NCBI RefSeq assembly: GCF_001865575.2
Contig: NZ_CP017562.2
Location: forward strand, 744,001-808,000
Source: Paraburkholderia sprentiae WSM5005
GTDB lineage: Bacteria > Pseudomonadota > Gammaproteobacteria > Burkholderiales > Burkholderiaceae
Direction of reading: 5' to 3'
DNA: 64,000 bases
Shown here: positions 8,980-17,486 of the stretch, piece after piece
Layout: each line of letters begins with the position of its first letter
Numbering within the stretch: position 1 is the stretch's first letter
Program-made: the position numbers and the translations under genes
Notes under the pieces: model-generated
The model's input: the letters and a program-made list of their open reading frames with translations, nothing else
The model's database searches: none
Told to the model about the DNA's origin: nothing

Positions 8980-9369
8980 TCACTCTATCTGCTTGAACAT
9001 TCTGTCGTTCTCGACTCTTGACAGTAAATGCTTCGAAACGACGAAGACCTCTACGGCACTCATCGAGCATTCAAATTCGCCAGCGTCGTTCACGGCAATC
9101 ACCTTGACCTTGTTTCCGTTTTTTTCGTGGAAGGTGATGTGATAGACCTCACGCCACAACTGTTCGCCATCCTCAGCTTTTCCAATTTTCTCGGACGCCA
9201 ATTGCACAGCCCGGGTCTTCGTATAGTCGATACTGCCAAGCATGCCCGCGTCTTTTAGGCCGTTTTCGGCGATGTTGGTCGGCCACCTGTCGCATGGCGG
9301 GTTCGGTCTGCCTTGCGCCAGGCATAGCGCGGGAAGGGATAGCAGCAGGACTGCAAGAGCGTGTTTCAT
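8980..9369 (-). CDS. Small secreted protein, tandem paralogue 2 (candidate immunity protein)
   Basis: This gene encodes 129 residues with signal peptide MKHALAVLLLSLPALCLA. It is very close to the copy at 9384-9773: both contain PCDRWPTNIAE, GSIDYTK, WREVYHITFHEKNGNKVKVI and FKQIE at the end. Differences cluster in SAVEVFVVSKHLLSRVEND, the likely surface that varies. The gap to both neighbours is 14 bp, and the leader GAGGTTCCTTGAATCC before the ATG is repeated in the next copy, which shows duplication of whole gene units. The immunity role is inferred from context. Confidence 0.7.
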   Translation of the reverse strand: MKHALAVLLLSLPALCLAQGRPNPPCDRWPTNIAENGLKDAGMLGSIDYTKTRAVQLASEKIGKAEDGEQLWREVYHITFHEKNGNKVKVIAVNDAGEFECSMSAVEVFVVSKHLLSRVENDRMFKQIE

Positions 9370-9383
9370 GGATTCAAGGAACC

Positions 9384-9773
9384 TCACTCTATCTGCTTGA
9401 ACACTCTGTCGGTGTCGCGTGATGGCAAATGACCCGAAACAATAAAGACGTCAACCCCACCTATCGAGCATTCAAATTCGCCTGCTCCTTCGTTCACAGC
9501 AATCACCTTGACCTTGTTTCCGTTTTTTTCGTGGAAGGTGATGTGATAGACCTCACGCCACATTTGTTCGCCATCCTCATATTTTCCTATTTTTTCGGAC
9601 GCCAGTTGCACGGCTTCGGTTTTCGTATAGTCGATACTGCCAAGGATGCCAGCGCTTTTTAGTCTTCCTTCTGCGATGTTGGTCGGCCACCTGTCGCATG
9701 GCGGGTTCGGTCTGCCTTGCGCCAGGCATAACGCGGGAAGGGTTAGCAGCAGGACTGCAAGAGCGTGTTTCAT
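9384..9773 (-). CDS. Small secreted protein, tandem paralogue 1 (candidate immunity protein)
   Basis: This gene encodes 129 residues with signal peptide MKHALAVLLLTLPALCLA and two cysteines in the mature part (PPCDRW, FECSIGG). The ATG overlaps the stop of the DUF2778 gene by four bases (ATGA), so translation of the two is coupled. This arrangement is usual for an effector and its cognate immunity gene. No named family was recognised. Because it is the copy next to the effector, it is the best candidate for the cognate inhibitor. Confidence 0.72.
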   Translation of the reverse strand: MKHALAVLLLTLPALCLAQGRPNPPCDRWPTNIAEGRLKSAGILGSIDYTKTEAVQLASEKIGKYEDGEQMWREVYHITFHEKNGNKVKVIAVNEGAGEFECSIGGVDVFIVSGHLPSRDTDRVFKQIE

Positions 9774-10054
9774 GGATGTTCCACCCTAAGCATTCTGTCG
9801 CCATGGATCATGAAGCCGTCGCGCCCGCCCACGCTCGTTCCCGCAACGGGGTTGAGCCGCATCGAATACCGTCCAGTTTTGGGATGCGGAAACGGTGCCG
9901 TAATTTCATACCGGCCAACGGGGATCGGGCTTTTGTCGCGAATATACTGGCTACTGTGTCTGTCCTTGTGCTCGCCCTTACCGGAATATCCGGTATCTGT
10001 GATGTATTCGTCGTCGCGGTACAACTTGTGACTTTCATGCTTGTAAACCCACAC
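9770..10054 (-). CDS. DUF2778 / Tlde1-like L,D-transpeptidase-fold effector lacking the catalytic Cys
   Basis: This 94-residue protein opens MWVYKHESHKLYRDDEYI and carries GYSGKG, GPIP-like KSPIPVGRYEI and GFMIHGD (H84). This is the pattern of DUF2778 proteins, which include Tlde1, a type VI secretion effector that attacks peptidoglycan. Family members continue after IHGD with a Ser-x-Gly-Cys-Ile segment that supplies the catalytic Cys, then end with a short strand. Here IHGD runs directly into RMLRVEHP, which resembles the normal family tail, so about 25-30 residues seem to be deleted in frame. The protein is probably inactive, although the frame and the 4-bp overlap with the downstream gene are kept. 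Confidence 0.65.
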   Translation of the reverse strand: MWVYKHESHKLYRDDEYITDTGYSGKGEHKDRHSSQYIRDKSPIPVGRYEITAPFPHPKTGRYSMRLNPVAGTSVGGRDGFMIHGDRMLRVEHP

Positions 10055-10362
10055 CTCTGTTTTTTCTCATTTGTTCTACGAACCAACGATTACACCAAAT
10101 CAGCTGGCTGCATGCAATTTTCAGGATAAGCGCCGGTACCGCAGACGACGAATCGGAGCCGTGACCGAGCCGAAGGCGAACAGAGCAGCACAAGACGCGC
10201 GGAATGGCGTCATCGCAAAGTTCGAAGCGATGGCTCGCCACGTGACTATCGAACCTTGCTAAATGCCCCGACGTGCACTAAAAAACAGCTACTTACTTCG
10301 CATGTACGATGGCGGCCCGGCCAATGCAATGGGCGTCTTCACCCCAGCGAGCGCGACAGTCC
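10055..10362. other. Intergenic region upstream of the effector-like gene and the sugar transporter
   Basis: About 308 bp hold no convincing gene. The region must contain the divergent promoters for the effector/immunity genes and the ABC transporter. At 10144-10167 there is an imperfect copy of the last codons of the hydrolase gene (8527-8550), including CGAATC.GAGCCGTGA. No operator or terminator could be assigned. Confidence 0.5.
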
Positions 10363-11103
10363 ATGAGTCTCCTTGAACTCAGAGGCGTTTCCCGACATTT
10401 CGGCGCCATTCAGGCCCTGACCGACATGACGCTCAGTCTGGAGCCGGGCCAGGTGGTCGGGCTCATGGGCGATAACGGGGCCGGGAAATCGACATTGGTG
10501 AAGGTCGTCGCTGGCAACTTTCCGCCTTCGCACGGCGAGATTCTCATCGACGGAAAGCCCGTGCATTTCAACAAGCCGGTCGATGCCCGCGCGCGCGGCA
10601 TCGAGGTCGTCTATCAGGATCTCGCACTTTGCGACAACCTGACGGCAGCCGCCAATGTCTTCCTTGGCCGCGAACTGCGGATCGGGTTCGGGCCTGTTCG
10701 TGTGCTCGATCACGCGAGCATGTATCGGCGCGCCGGTGAACTGTTCAAGGCGCTCAAGTCGGAAACGCGCCCGCGCGACCTCGTCCGGCAAATGTCCGGG
10801 GGACAGCGGCAGGCCGTGGCCATCGCGCGCACGCGCCTGTCGGAAGCGCGGCTCGTCCTCATGGACGAGCCGACCGCCGCGATCTCTGTGCGCCAGGTCG
10901 CCGAGGTGCTCGATCTGATCAAACGCCTGTCCGAACACGGTATTGCGGTCATCCTCATCAGCCACCGCATGCCTGACGTATTCGCCGTCGCTCACCGCGT
11001 GGTCGTGATGCGGCGCGGGCGCAAGGTGGCCGACAAGGACACCGAAGCGTCCTCCCCGGAAGAAGTGACCGGTCTTATCACAGGAGCCATCGCCGCCGCG
11101 TGA
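10363..11103 (+). CDS. Sugar ABC transporter ATP-binding protein (FrcA-like)
   Basis: This 246-residue single-domain ATPase energises a CUT2-type sugar importer. Walker A is GDNGAGKST, the signature is MSGGQRQAVAIAR, Walker B is LVLMDEPT and the H-loop is ILISHRMPDVFAVA. The DNGAGKST form and single-domain length match FrcA-type rather than the double-domain RbsA/XylG type. The ATG at 10363 starts the normal MSLLELRGVSRHFGAIQAL. It is the first gene of a three-gene operon. Confidence 0.88.
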   Translation: MSLLELRGVSRHFGAIQALTDMTLSLEPGQVVGLMGDNGAGKSTLVKVVAGNFPPSHGEILIDGKPVHFNKPVDARARGIEVVYQDLALCDNLTAAANVFLGRELRIGFGPVRVLDHASMYRRAGELFKALKSETRPRDLVRQMSGGQRQAVAIARTRLSEARLVLMDEPTAAISVRQVAEVLDLIKRLSEHGIAVILISHRMPDVFAVAHRVVVMRRGRKVADKDTEASSPEEVTGLITGAIAAA

Positions 11104-11128
11104 ACCTGCCTCGCACGGAGACCCACCA

Positions 11129-12154
11129 TTGAACGACGCGCCGCGAAAGCCCCCTCCAATGCCGCCATTGCTCGATGATCCACAGTCCGCGAGGACGCAT
11201 ACCCGCTGGTCGGGGCTGCTCGCGAGCCAGGTGTTCTGGGTCGTGCTGGCAACGATCGTCGCCTGCGTCGCGCTGTCTTTTGCGACCTCGACCTTCGCGA
11301 CCTCCGAGAATCTGTTCAACGTCACACGGAACTTCGCCTTCGTCGCCATCGTCGCGCTCGGCATGATGGCGGTGATCGTCACGGGCGGCATCGACATTTC
11401 GGTCGGCTCGACGATCGGCATCAGCGGCATCGTGCTTTCGGTCGTCATGAACGCGGGCTACCCGATCTGGGCCGGTATCGGCATGGGACTCCTGACCGCC
11501 GGGCTCGTCGGCCTAGTCAACGGCGTGCTCATTGCGTATCTCGGCATGCAGCCTTTCGTCGTGACGCTTGCCATGCTCAGCGTCGGGCGCAGCCTCGCGC
11601 TCGTGATTTCCCGCAGCCGGACCATTTTCGAATTCGGCCCCGACGGCAGCAAGCTCCTCGCTCTCGGCGGCGGCGCGACGCTGGGCGTTGCTAATCCAGT
11701 CTGGTTCCTGATCCTGCTTGGACTGCTGTTCTGGTTCGCGTTCGGCTGGACGCGCTGGGGCCGCTACGTCTTCGCGATCGGCGGCAACCGTCATGCGGCG
11801 AATCTGACCGGCGTGCCCGTGCGCCGCATCATCTGCTCCGTCTATGTGCTCGGCGGGCTCATGGCGGGCGTCGCGGCGATCCTCGAAGTCGGCTGGCTAG
11901 GCGCGGTGACCACAGGCCTCGGTACCGGCGACGAGCTGCGCGTGATCGCCGCCACCGTGGTCGGCGGGACCAATCTGGCCGGCGGGGTCGGCAGTGCCTT
12001 CGGAACGATCGTCGGCGCGGCGCTCATCGAAGTGATCCGCAACAGCCTGATCCTGCTCGGCGTCGATGCGTTCTGGCAAGGGACCGTCGTCGGCACCTTC
12101 ATCATCGTCGCGGTGCTCTTTAACCGGCTCGGCGGCGAGCGGCAAGGCGATTGA
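11129..12154 (+). CDS. Sugar ABC transporter permease (FrcC/RbsC-like)
   Basis: This 341-residue inner-membrane permease has about nine or ten hydrophobic segments and the BPD_transp_2 pattern GGIDISVGSTIGISGIV and GTGDELRVIAATVVGGTNL. It starts with TTG at 11129, preceded by GGAG at a good distance; an ATG at 11159 is the alternative and would remove only the proline-rich tip. The gap to the ATPase stop is 25 bp. With its neighbours it forms one pentose/hexose importer. Confidence 0.88.
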   Translation: MNDAPRKPPPMPPLLDDPQSARTHTRWSGLLASQVFWVVLATIVACVALSFATSTFATSENLFNVTRNFAFVAIVALGMMAVIVTGGIDISVGSTIGISGIVLSVVMNAGYPIWAGIGMGLLTAGLVGLVNGVLIAYLGMQPFVVTLAMLSVGRSLALVISRSRTIFEFGPDGSKLLALGGGATLGVANPVWFLILLGLLFWFAFGWTRWGRYVFAIGGNRHAANLTGVPVRRIICSVYVLGGLMAGVAAILEVGWLGAVTTGLGTGDELRVIAATVVGGTNLAGGVGSAFGTIVGAALIEVIRNSLILLGVDAFWQGTVVGTFIIVAVLFNRLGGERQGD

Positions 12155-12233
12155 AATGGCTTCGAATGCACCGGCCGCTTCGCGGCAGGGCAGACATGGG
12201 CACCGGTAAGCCGGCGCCGAACAGGAGGGAACG

Positions 12234-13226
12234 ATGAAGAAACTGTGGATGTGTCTTGCCGTGGCCGGGGGCCTCGCGATGCTGGCGTCTGCGAGCTTCG
12301 CAGCCGATAAGACCCTCGCGCTGGTGGTGAAGGGTCTCGACAACCCCTACTTCGACCTCATGCATCAAGGATGCGAACGGGCCAACAAGGAACTCAACAA
12401 GCAGGGCTACAACTGCTACTACACCGGCCCCGCGACCGCCGCGGACGAGAGCGCGCAAGTGCAGATCATCGACGACCTGCTGAGCAAAGGCGTCGCGAGC
12501 ATGGCGATCTCGCCCGCGAACGCGCCTGCCGTCGCCGAGGTACTGCGCCGCCGCGGCGGATCGGTCCCGGTCATCACCGCGGATGCCGATTTACTGCCCA
12601 AGGACGCCTCGCTGCGCAAGAGCTACGTCGGCACCGACAACTACGAACTGGGCACCAAGCTCGGCGAGCAGTTGAAGATGCTGATGCCGAAGGGTGGCAA
12701 TGTCTGCCTCGTGATGGGCAATCCGGCGGCGGAGAACATCAACCAGCGGGCCCAGGGCGCGCGCGACGCGCTCTCTGGCAAGAAAGGCATCGCGAAGCTT
12801 GCGGGCGAGAACGGCTGGCACGAGATCAATGGCTGTCCGCTCTATGTGAACGACGACGCCGCCAAGGCGAACCAGATGATGCAGGACACGCTGACCGCCC
12901 ACCCTACCGGTCTCGACGCCTTTCTGTTCGCGGGTGGCTGGCCGCTCTTTGCGCCGCAGGCTTTTTCGCAGGTCGTCGCGCCGATCATGGACAAGATCAA
13001 GAACGGCAAGTTCGTGATCGTCTCGGCGGATACGCTCGGGCCCGAACTGCAAGCGCTGAAGGAGCGCAAGGTGAATGTGCTCGTCGGTCAGCGGCCCGAG
13101 GAAATGGGCTACCGTGCCGCGATGGTCATGCGTGATCTCGCGCAAGGAAAGTCGGTGCCTCCGGTGATTCATACGGGACTCGACGTGTGCACGTGGAAGA
13201 ACGCCGACACTTGCCTGAAGCATTGA
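12234..13226 (+). CDS. Sugar ABC transporter periplasmic binding protein (FrcB-like)
   Basis: This 330-residue protein has a signal peptide cleaved near ASASFA-ADK. The Peripla_BP_4 fold starts LALVVKGLDNPYFDLMHQGC, the motif that contacts the sugar, and contains IDDLLSKGVASMAISPANA and a VGTDNYELG hinge segment. Four cysteines in addition to the leader (GCERAN, YNCYY, NGCPLY, CTWKNADTC) are typical of the FrcB-like subgroup. The ligand is not deducible. It is the last gene of the operon, the reverse of the more common binding-protein-first order. Confidence 0.88.
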   Translation: MKKLWMCLAVAGGLAMLASASFAADKTLALVVKGLDNPYFDLMHQGCERANKELNKQGYNCYYTGPATAADESAQVQIIDDLLSKGVASMAISPANAPAVAEVLRRRGGSVPVITADADLLPKDASLRKSYVGTDNYELGTKLGEQLKMLMPKGGNVCLVMGNPAAENINQRAQGARDALSGKKGIAKLAGENGWHEINGCPLYVNDDAAKANQMMQDTLTAHPTGLDAFLFAGGWPLFAPQAFSQVVAPIMDKIKNGKFVIVSADTLGPELQALKERKVNVLVGQRPEEMGYRAAMVMRDLAQGKSVPPVIHTGLDVCTWKNADTCLKH

Positions 13227-13594
13227 TATTGGGCTACGAAAAATCAGCCTAACTTTAAAACCGCTTTCGCGAATATCACGATTGCTTTACAAAAACGCCG
13301 GTTCGATCCTGGCATGGGCAAGGATATTCGCTGGTTTTATTCGTCTAATAAAACGCCCTTTAACAATAATAAATCGCGATAGAACGATTCAATGTTCCGC
13401 CAACGTTTGCGCACTGGGCGCACGGCTGGGTGCACGGGTTAACCAAGGCTCCAGTTCATCAAGTTCGCCGCCGTAAATGCATATGCAACCCGCATCAGTT
13501 GGCAGGACGCGGGCGCATGCCGTCGCGTGACTCGGGCATCACGAACGCGATCGTCCGCATTTAGTTGTCTCTCCGTTGAAAATGGAAGCGAAAG
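13227..13594. other. AT-rich intergenic region before the chemoreceptor gene
   Basis: About 368 bp between the transporter and the chemoreceptor hold no credible gene. The part at 13230-13400 is clearly less GC-rich than its neighbours. It should carry the promoter of the chemoreceptor gene, but neither a flagellar-type promoter nor a strong intrinsic terminator could be identified. Confidence 0.4.
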
Positions 13595-15295
13595 ATGATT
13601 CTGAATAATCTGTCTGTCAAGACAAAACTCACGGCGGCTTTCGGGGCATTGGCCGTCGTCGTACTGATCGTCTCGGGACTATCTCTGTGGGAGCTCAACG
13701 ACGCGAACGACCGCTTTGCCGGCTATATCAGTGGCATCAACGCCCGAGCCACAGCGGGTGAAGCGGTTCGCACTGCTGTCGATGATCGCGCCATGGCCGT
13801 GCGCAATCTGGTGCTGGTCACCACGCCCGCCGACATCGAGCTTGAAAAGGCCGCTGTCGACGACGCTGAACATGAAGTCGAGACCAGGTTGGAGAAGTTT
13901 AACGCCATGGTCGCTGGCGCGACCGACATCACCGACAAGGCACGTGGTCTCGCGGCCGAACTGCCGCGAATCGAAGCGCTGTACCGTCCGGTGGCCCTGG
14001 AAATTGATAGGCTCGCCGTCAGTAATCAACGCGACGCGGCGATTGCGGAGATCAACACGAAGTGCAAGCCATTGCTTTCGGCTTTCATCAAGGCGTCCAA
14101 CGAATACCAGGCTGTTACCCACGAACGTGCGGCACAAATGGTCCAGCAATCAAGGGAGCAGTCCGCGACTCAACGGAATCTGCTGATCGCGATCTGTGTG
14201 GCCGCGGTCGCGATGGCGGTCGTGGCTGGGGTAGTCATCACGCGAGGCCTGCTGCGCGCCTTGGGCGCCGAGCCAACTGCGCTGGGCGAAGTGAGTCGGC
14301 GCGTGGCTGACGGCGATCTGAGCCCGGTGCCGGGGGCGAAGAATGCGCGGGCCGGAAGTGTGCTCGCCTCGATGAGCGAGATGCAGGCCAGCCTCGTGCG
14401 CCTGATCGGTCAGGTTCGTACTTCCGCCGACAGCATCGCCACCGGTTCGAGCCAGATCGCGTCGGGCAATGTGGATCTTTCGTCGCGCACGGAACAGCAG
14501 GCCGCATCACTGCAGGAAACCGCCGCGAGCATGGAAGAGCTGACCGCCACCGTGAAGCAGAACGCCGAGAGCGCGCAGCAGGCGAGCTCGCTGTCGGCCA
14601 ACGCATCCGAAGTGGCGGGGCGGGGCAATCAGGTCGTTGGCAAAGTGGTCGACACGATGAGCGAGATCAGCACGAGCTCCACCAGGATCGCGGATATCAC
14701 CGGGATCATCGAAGGCATAGCCTTCCAGACCAACATCCTCGCACTGAATGCGGCGGTGGAGGCAGCCCGTGCGGGCGAGCAGGGGCGTGGCTTCGCAGTG
14801 GTCGCGAGTGAAGTGCGCAGCCTCGCTCAGCGGTCCTCCAGTGCCGCCAAGGAGATCAAGGATTTGATCAACGCGTCCGTTCGGAAGATCCAGGACGGGT
14901 CGTCGCTGGCCAACGAGGCGGGAAAGACGATGGCGGAGGTGACCCAGGCCGTGGCGCGCGTGACCGACATCATGGGGGAAATCGCAGCCGCGTCGACCGA
15001 GCAAAGCCGCGGGATCGAGCAGGTCAATCAGGCGATCACGCAGATGGACGAAGTGACCCAGCAGAATGCCGCGCTGGTGGAGGAAGCGGCGGCCGCGTCG
15101 AAATCGCTCGAGGATCAGGGCCGGCAGTTGAACCAGGCGGTTTCGTTCTTCCGTCTGGATGCCCAGGGCGCAGCCGATGCAACGGGTGAATCTGCCGCTC
15201 CGGCAAACCTGCCGGTATCCCGCGTGCGGACCGCAAGGCCAGCACACCGGACTATCGCAGCGCCCGCCAGGCCGGTCGCCGTTACGGCTCAGTGA
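13595..15295 (+). CDS. Methyl-accepting chemotaxis protein
   Basis: This 566-residue transmembrane chemoreceptor has TM1 at about residues 11-31, a periplasmic four-helix-bundle ligand domain, TM2 at about 190-215 ([19 protein letters not shown]), a HAMP region, and a signalling domain whose tip is [18 protein letters not shown]. Methylation-helix features flank the tip. The C-terminus is alanine/proline/arginine-rich and lacks the NWETF-like pentapeptide, so CheR/CheB tethering is not expected. The ligand is unknown; position after a sugar importer makes a sugar or its binding protein a reasonable but untested guess. Confidence 0.92.
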   Translation: MILNNLSVKTKLTAAFGALAVVVLIVSGLSLWELNDANDRFAGYISGINARATAGEAVRTAVDDRAMAVRNLVLVTTPADIELEKAAVDDAEHEVETRLEKFNAMVAGATDITDKARGLAAELPRIEALYRPVALEIDRLAVSNQRDAAIAEINTKCKPLLSAFIKASNEYQAVTHERAAQMVQQSREQSATQRNLLIAICVAAVAMAVVAGVVITRGLLRALGAEPTALGEVSRRVADGDLSPVPGAKNARAGSVLASMSEMQASLVRLIGQVRTSADSIATGSSQIASGNVDLSSRTEQQAASLQETAASMEELTATVKQNAESAQQASSLSANASEVAGRGNQVVGKVVDTMSEISTSSTRIADITGIIEGIAFQTNILALNAAVEAARAGEQGRGFAVVASEVRSLAQRSSSAAKEIKDLINASVRKIQDGSSLANEAGKTMAEVTQAVARVTDIMGEIAAASTEQSRGIEQVNQAITQMDEVTQQNAALVEEAAAASKSLEDQGRQLNQAVSFFRLDAQGAADATGESAAPANLPVSRVRTARPAHRTIAAPARPVAVTAQ

Positions 15296-15374
15296 TCGGG
15301 CAACTAAGGGGGGGCGCTTGCGTGCCTCGCCAAACATGCGCTTCAGAGTCTCTGCCTGCCGCAGGCGGGCACGG

Positions 15375-16025
15375 TCAGAAGTTGTATTGAAAATATAGCT
15401 GGCTGAAATTGATACCGGGGTTCGGCTCCTTGATACCGCCATTGGAGACATGCTGAAACCGGTAGCCTGCAAGATATTGCTGATGCTCGCCGAACTGCAG
15501 GCCGATGCCCGCCATGTCGGCGAACTGGAACGCGGTGCTGAGCGTGAGGTCGGACGAGATCCGGGGGCTCGTCAGCAAGCGGACGCCGGCGCCCACCTCC
15601 ACGAACGGCCGCACCGGACCGGACGACTTAATGAAGCGGATGACCGGGGTCACGCCAAACTCGCCAATGTCCTGGTGAACGTTGCCCTCATTGGTGTGCC
15701 ACCAGGCCACGTGCGCTTCTCCGATCAGTGCGAAATGCCAGTCGCCGATCGGCCACCAGGTGAGGTTCGGATCCCACACCATGCCCAGATCGAGCTTTTT
15801 GATGTGATGGTCGCCCGCGCCGCCAGCCACCCGAATACCGAACTGATCCGCCGTGGCCGCGCCCGCTGCGCCGAGCAGGAAAGCGGCGAACAGGGCATTG
15901 AGAGCAAGCCGATGCGAAGCAGTGGTTTTATTCTTCGCATCGCTCCCGTTGGCCGATGTCTGGATGATTGAAGGAGGGCGAAGGGCGGCGACTTCTCTCG
16001 CTTTGAACGTCACGCCAGCTAGCAT
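15375..16025 (-). CDS. pagL: PagL-like lipid A 3-O-deacylase
   Basis: The frame encodes 216 residues; the signal peptide region NALFAAFLLGAAGAATA ends near residue 59. The rest is an eight-strand outer-membrane barrel ending in the aromatic YFQYNF. The active-site block YRFQHVSNGGIKEPNPG supplies the His-Ser pair of the PagL family. The enzyme removes the 3-O acyl chain of lipid A. The start is uncertain: the ATG at 16025 gives an overlong leader and has no clear ribosome site, and a GTG at 16013 is possible. Confidence 0.82.
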   Translation of the reverse strand: MLAGVTFKAREVAALRPPSIIQTSANGSDAKNKTTASHRLALNALFAAFLLGAAGAATADQFGIRVAGGAGDHHIKKLDLGMVWDPNLTWWPIGDWHFALIGEAHVAWWHTNEGNVHQDIGEFGVTPVIRFIKSSGPVRPFVEVGAGVRLLTSPRISSDLTLSTAFQFADMAGIGLQFGEHQQYLAGYRFQHVSNGGIKEPNPGINFSQLYFQYNF

Positions 16026-16277
16026 GATGCGGTCGTCTTTGTGGTGCGGAAGTGGTCGAATTCATCCATCGCGGCATGGCCGCGCCGGTTCGGCTCGAGT
16101 GGTCCAGCTTCGAGCAGGCTTTCAAGCACTTCAACGGGTTTCTGGTAGCACATGCCGTCCCCCCGGGTTCAGGCATCGGGCTTAGCAGGAACGGTGCCCG
16201 ACCGAACGGAACCCGGTGACCGACCGAAGCTGTTGTTGAGGATTTGTTTGGCAGAACCTCGCTCTGCGCTGTCGAAC

Positions 16278-17486
16278 TCAATCCTCACCGGCGTCATGAG
16301 AGTCCAAGCTATCGTTCTTCGCGATCAACTTTCTCGCGATGGCCTGCGCGCGCGCCATATCATCGTCAGGCGCTGGTGTCGCGTTTGCACCTGCCTGCGC
16401 GCTGGCGCCGCTGCTTAGCGCTCCATTGCGTTGATGCGTATCGACCGACACGGTCATCGAGAGGCCGACTCGCAACGGATGCGCGGCGAGCTCCTCGGGG
16501 TTCAGCGAAATGATGACAGGCACGCGCTGAACGACCTTGATCCAGTTGCCGGCCGCGTTCTGCGGCGGCAACATGGAAAAGGCGCTGCCCGTTCCCGGTG
16601 ACAGTCCGCCAACCCGGCCGTGAAATACCACGTTCGACCCGTAGAGGTCGGCGACCGCGGAAACCGGCTGGCCGATACGCAGGTTGCGCACTTGCCCTTC
16701 CTTGAAGTTGGCCTCGATCCACAACTGCTTGACGGGCACGACCGTCATCAGCTGCGTGCCGGCCGCAACCGGCTGGCCGATCTGCACCGAACGCAGGGCA
16801 ACGGCGCCTTCTACCGGCGCAACGAGTGTCGTTCGCGCGTGTCGGACATACGCAAGCTCCACTTGCTGCACGGCTTGCATCACGGCCGGATCGTCCTCGA
16901 TTCGGCCCGAGCCGCTCGCGGCGAGTCCGCTGGCAAGCTGACTGCGGGCCGATGCAAGATTGGCCCGCGCAACTTTCACCGCTTCCTGGGCCCGGGCATA
17001 CTCTTCCGCGGAGACCACTTCCACCGTTGCGCCCGAGCGCGCTTTCAAGCTCTGTTCGGCCAGCGCGAGCTCGGCGGCGCGCGAGTCGACGGCAGCCCGG
17101 TACATGGCGTTGGAAAATCTGGCGCTGCGCGCCTGCCTCACCGCGCGGATCAACTGTCCCTCGGCCTCTTGCAGCGCAATGCGCGCCTCGGTGTCGTCGA
17201 GCCGGACAAGCGGTTGACCGGCCTTGACGTACTGCGTATTGCCGACTAGCACTTCGCGCGCCGTGCCTGCAATGCGCGCGGCGATCGGCACCACGTTGCC
17301 ACTGACATACGCATTGTCCGTTTCCTCGACGTACCGCCCGAAGACGAACCAGTGCACGCCTGCCGCAACCGCCGCCATCGCCACGGCGCCGAACAGCAGC
17401 GCGAGCCGCCGGTTCCGGCGGCTGACCTTCGTTGTGTCGCGCTCCGTCATCGGCACGCGTTCGCCAAGCAGATTTTGTGTACTCAT
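16278..17486 (-). CDS. HlyD/EmrA-family membrane fusion protein of the rhamnolipid exporter
   Basis: This 402-residue adaptor has one N-terminal membrane anchor (LALLFGAVAMAAVAAGVHWFVF) and a biotinyl-lipoyl half-motif TDNAYVSGNVVPIAARIAGTA. Long coiled-coil hairpins rich in Ala, Glu and Arg follow, then the barrel sandwich LVAPVEGAVALRSVQIGQPV. It should link the inner-membrane MFS pump (20122-21690) with the outer-membrane factor encoded immediately upstream, whose stop it overlaps by 4 bp. The EmrA/NodT pair is known to accompany Burkholderia rhl clusters, so rhamnolipid export is the likely role. Confidence 0.87.
   Translation of the reverse strand: MSTQNLLGERVPMTERDTTKVSRRNRRLALLFGAVAMAAVAAGVHWFVFGRYVEETDNAYVSGNVVPIAARIAGTAREVLVGNTQYVKAGQPLVRLDDTEARIALQEAEGQLIRAVRQARSARFSNAMYRAAVDSRAAELALAEQSLKARSGATVEVVSAEEYARAQEAVKVARANLASARSQLASGLAASGSGRIEDDPAVMQAVQQVELAYVRHARTTLVAPVEGAVALRSVQIGQPVAAGTQLMTVVPVKQLWIEANFKEGQVRNLRIGQPVSAVADLYGSNVVFHGRVGGLSPGTGSAFSMLPPQNAAGNWIKVVQRVPVIISLNPEELAAHPLRVGLSMTVSVDTHQRNGALSSGASAQAGANATPAPDDDMARAQAIARKLIAKNDSLDSHDAGED

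Noticed and set aside
10071..10262. Small plus-strand frame upstream of the sugar transporter
   Set aside because: Low-complexity arginine-rich translation without ribosome site or family resemblance.
16026..16277. Possible small gene between the PagL-like gene and the adaptor
   Set aside because: One plus-strand frame looks partly protein-like (WSSFEQAFKHFNGFLVA) but has no start, no family and stops early.
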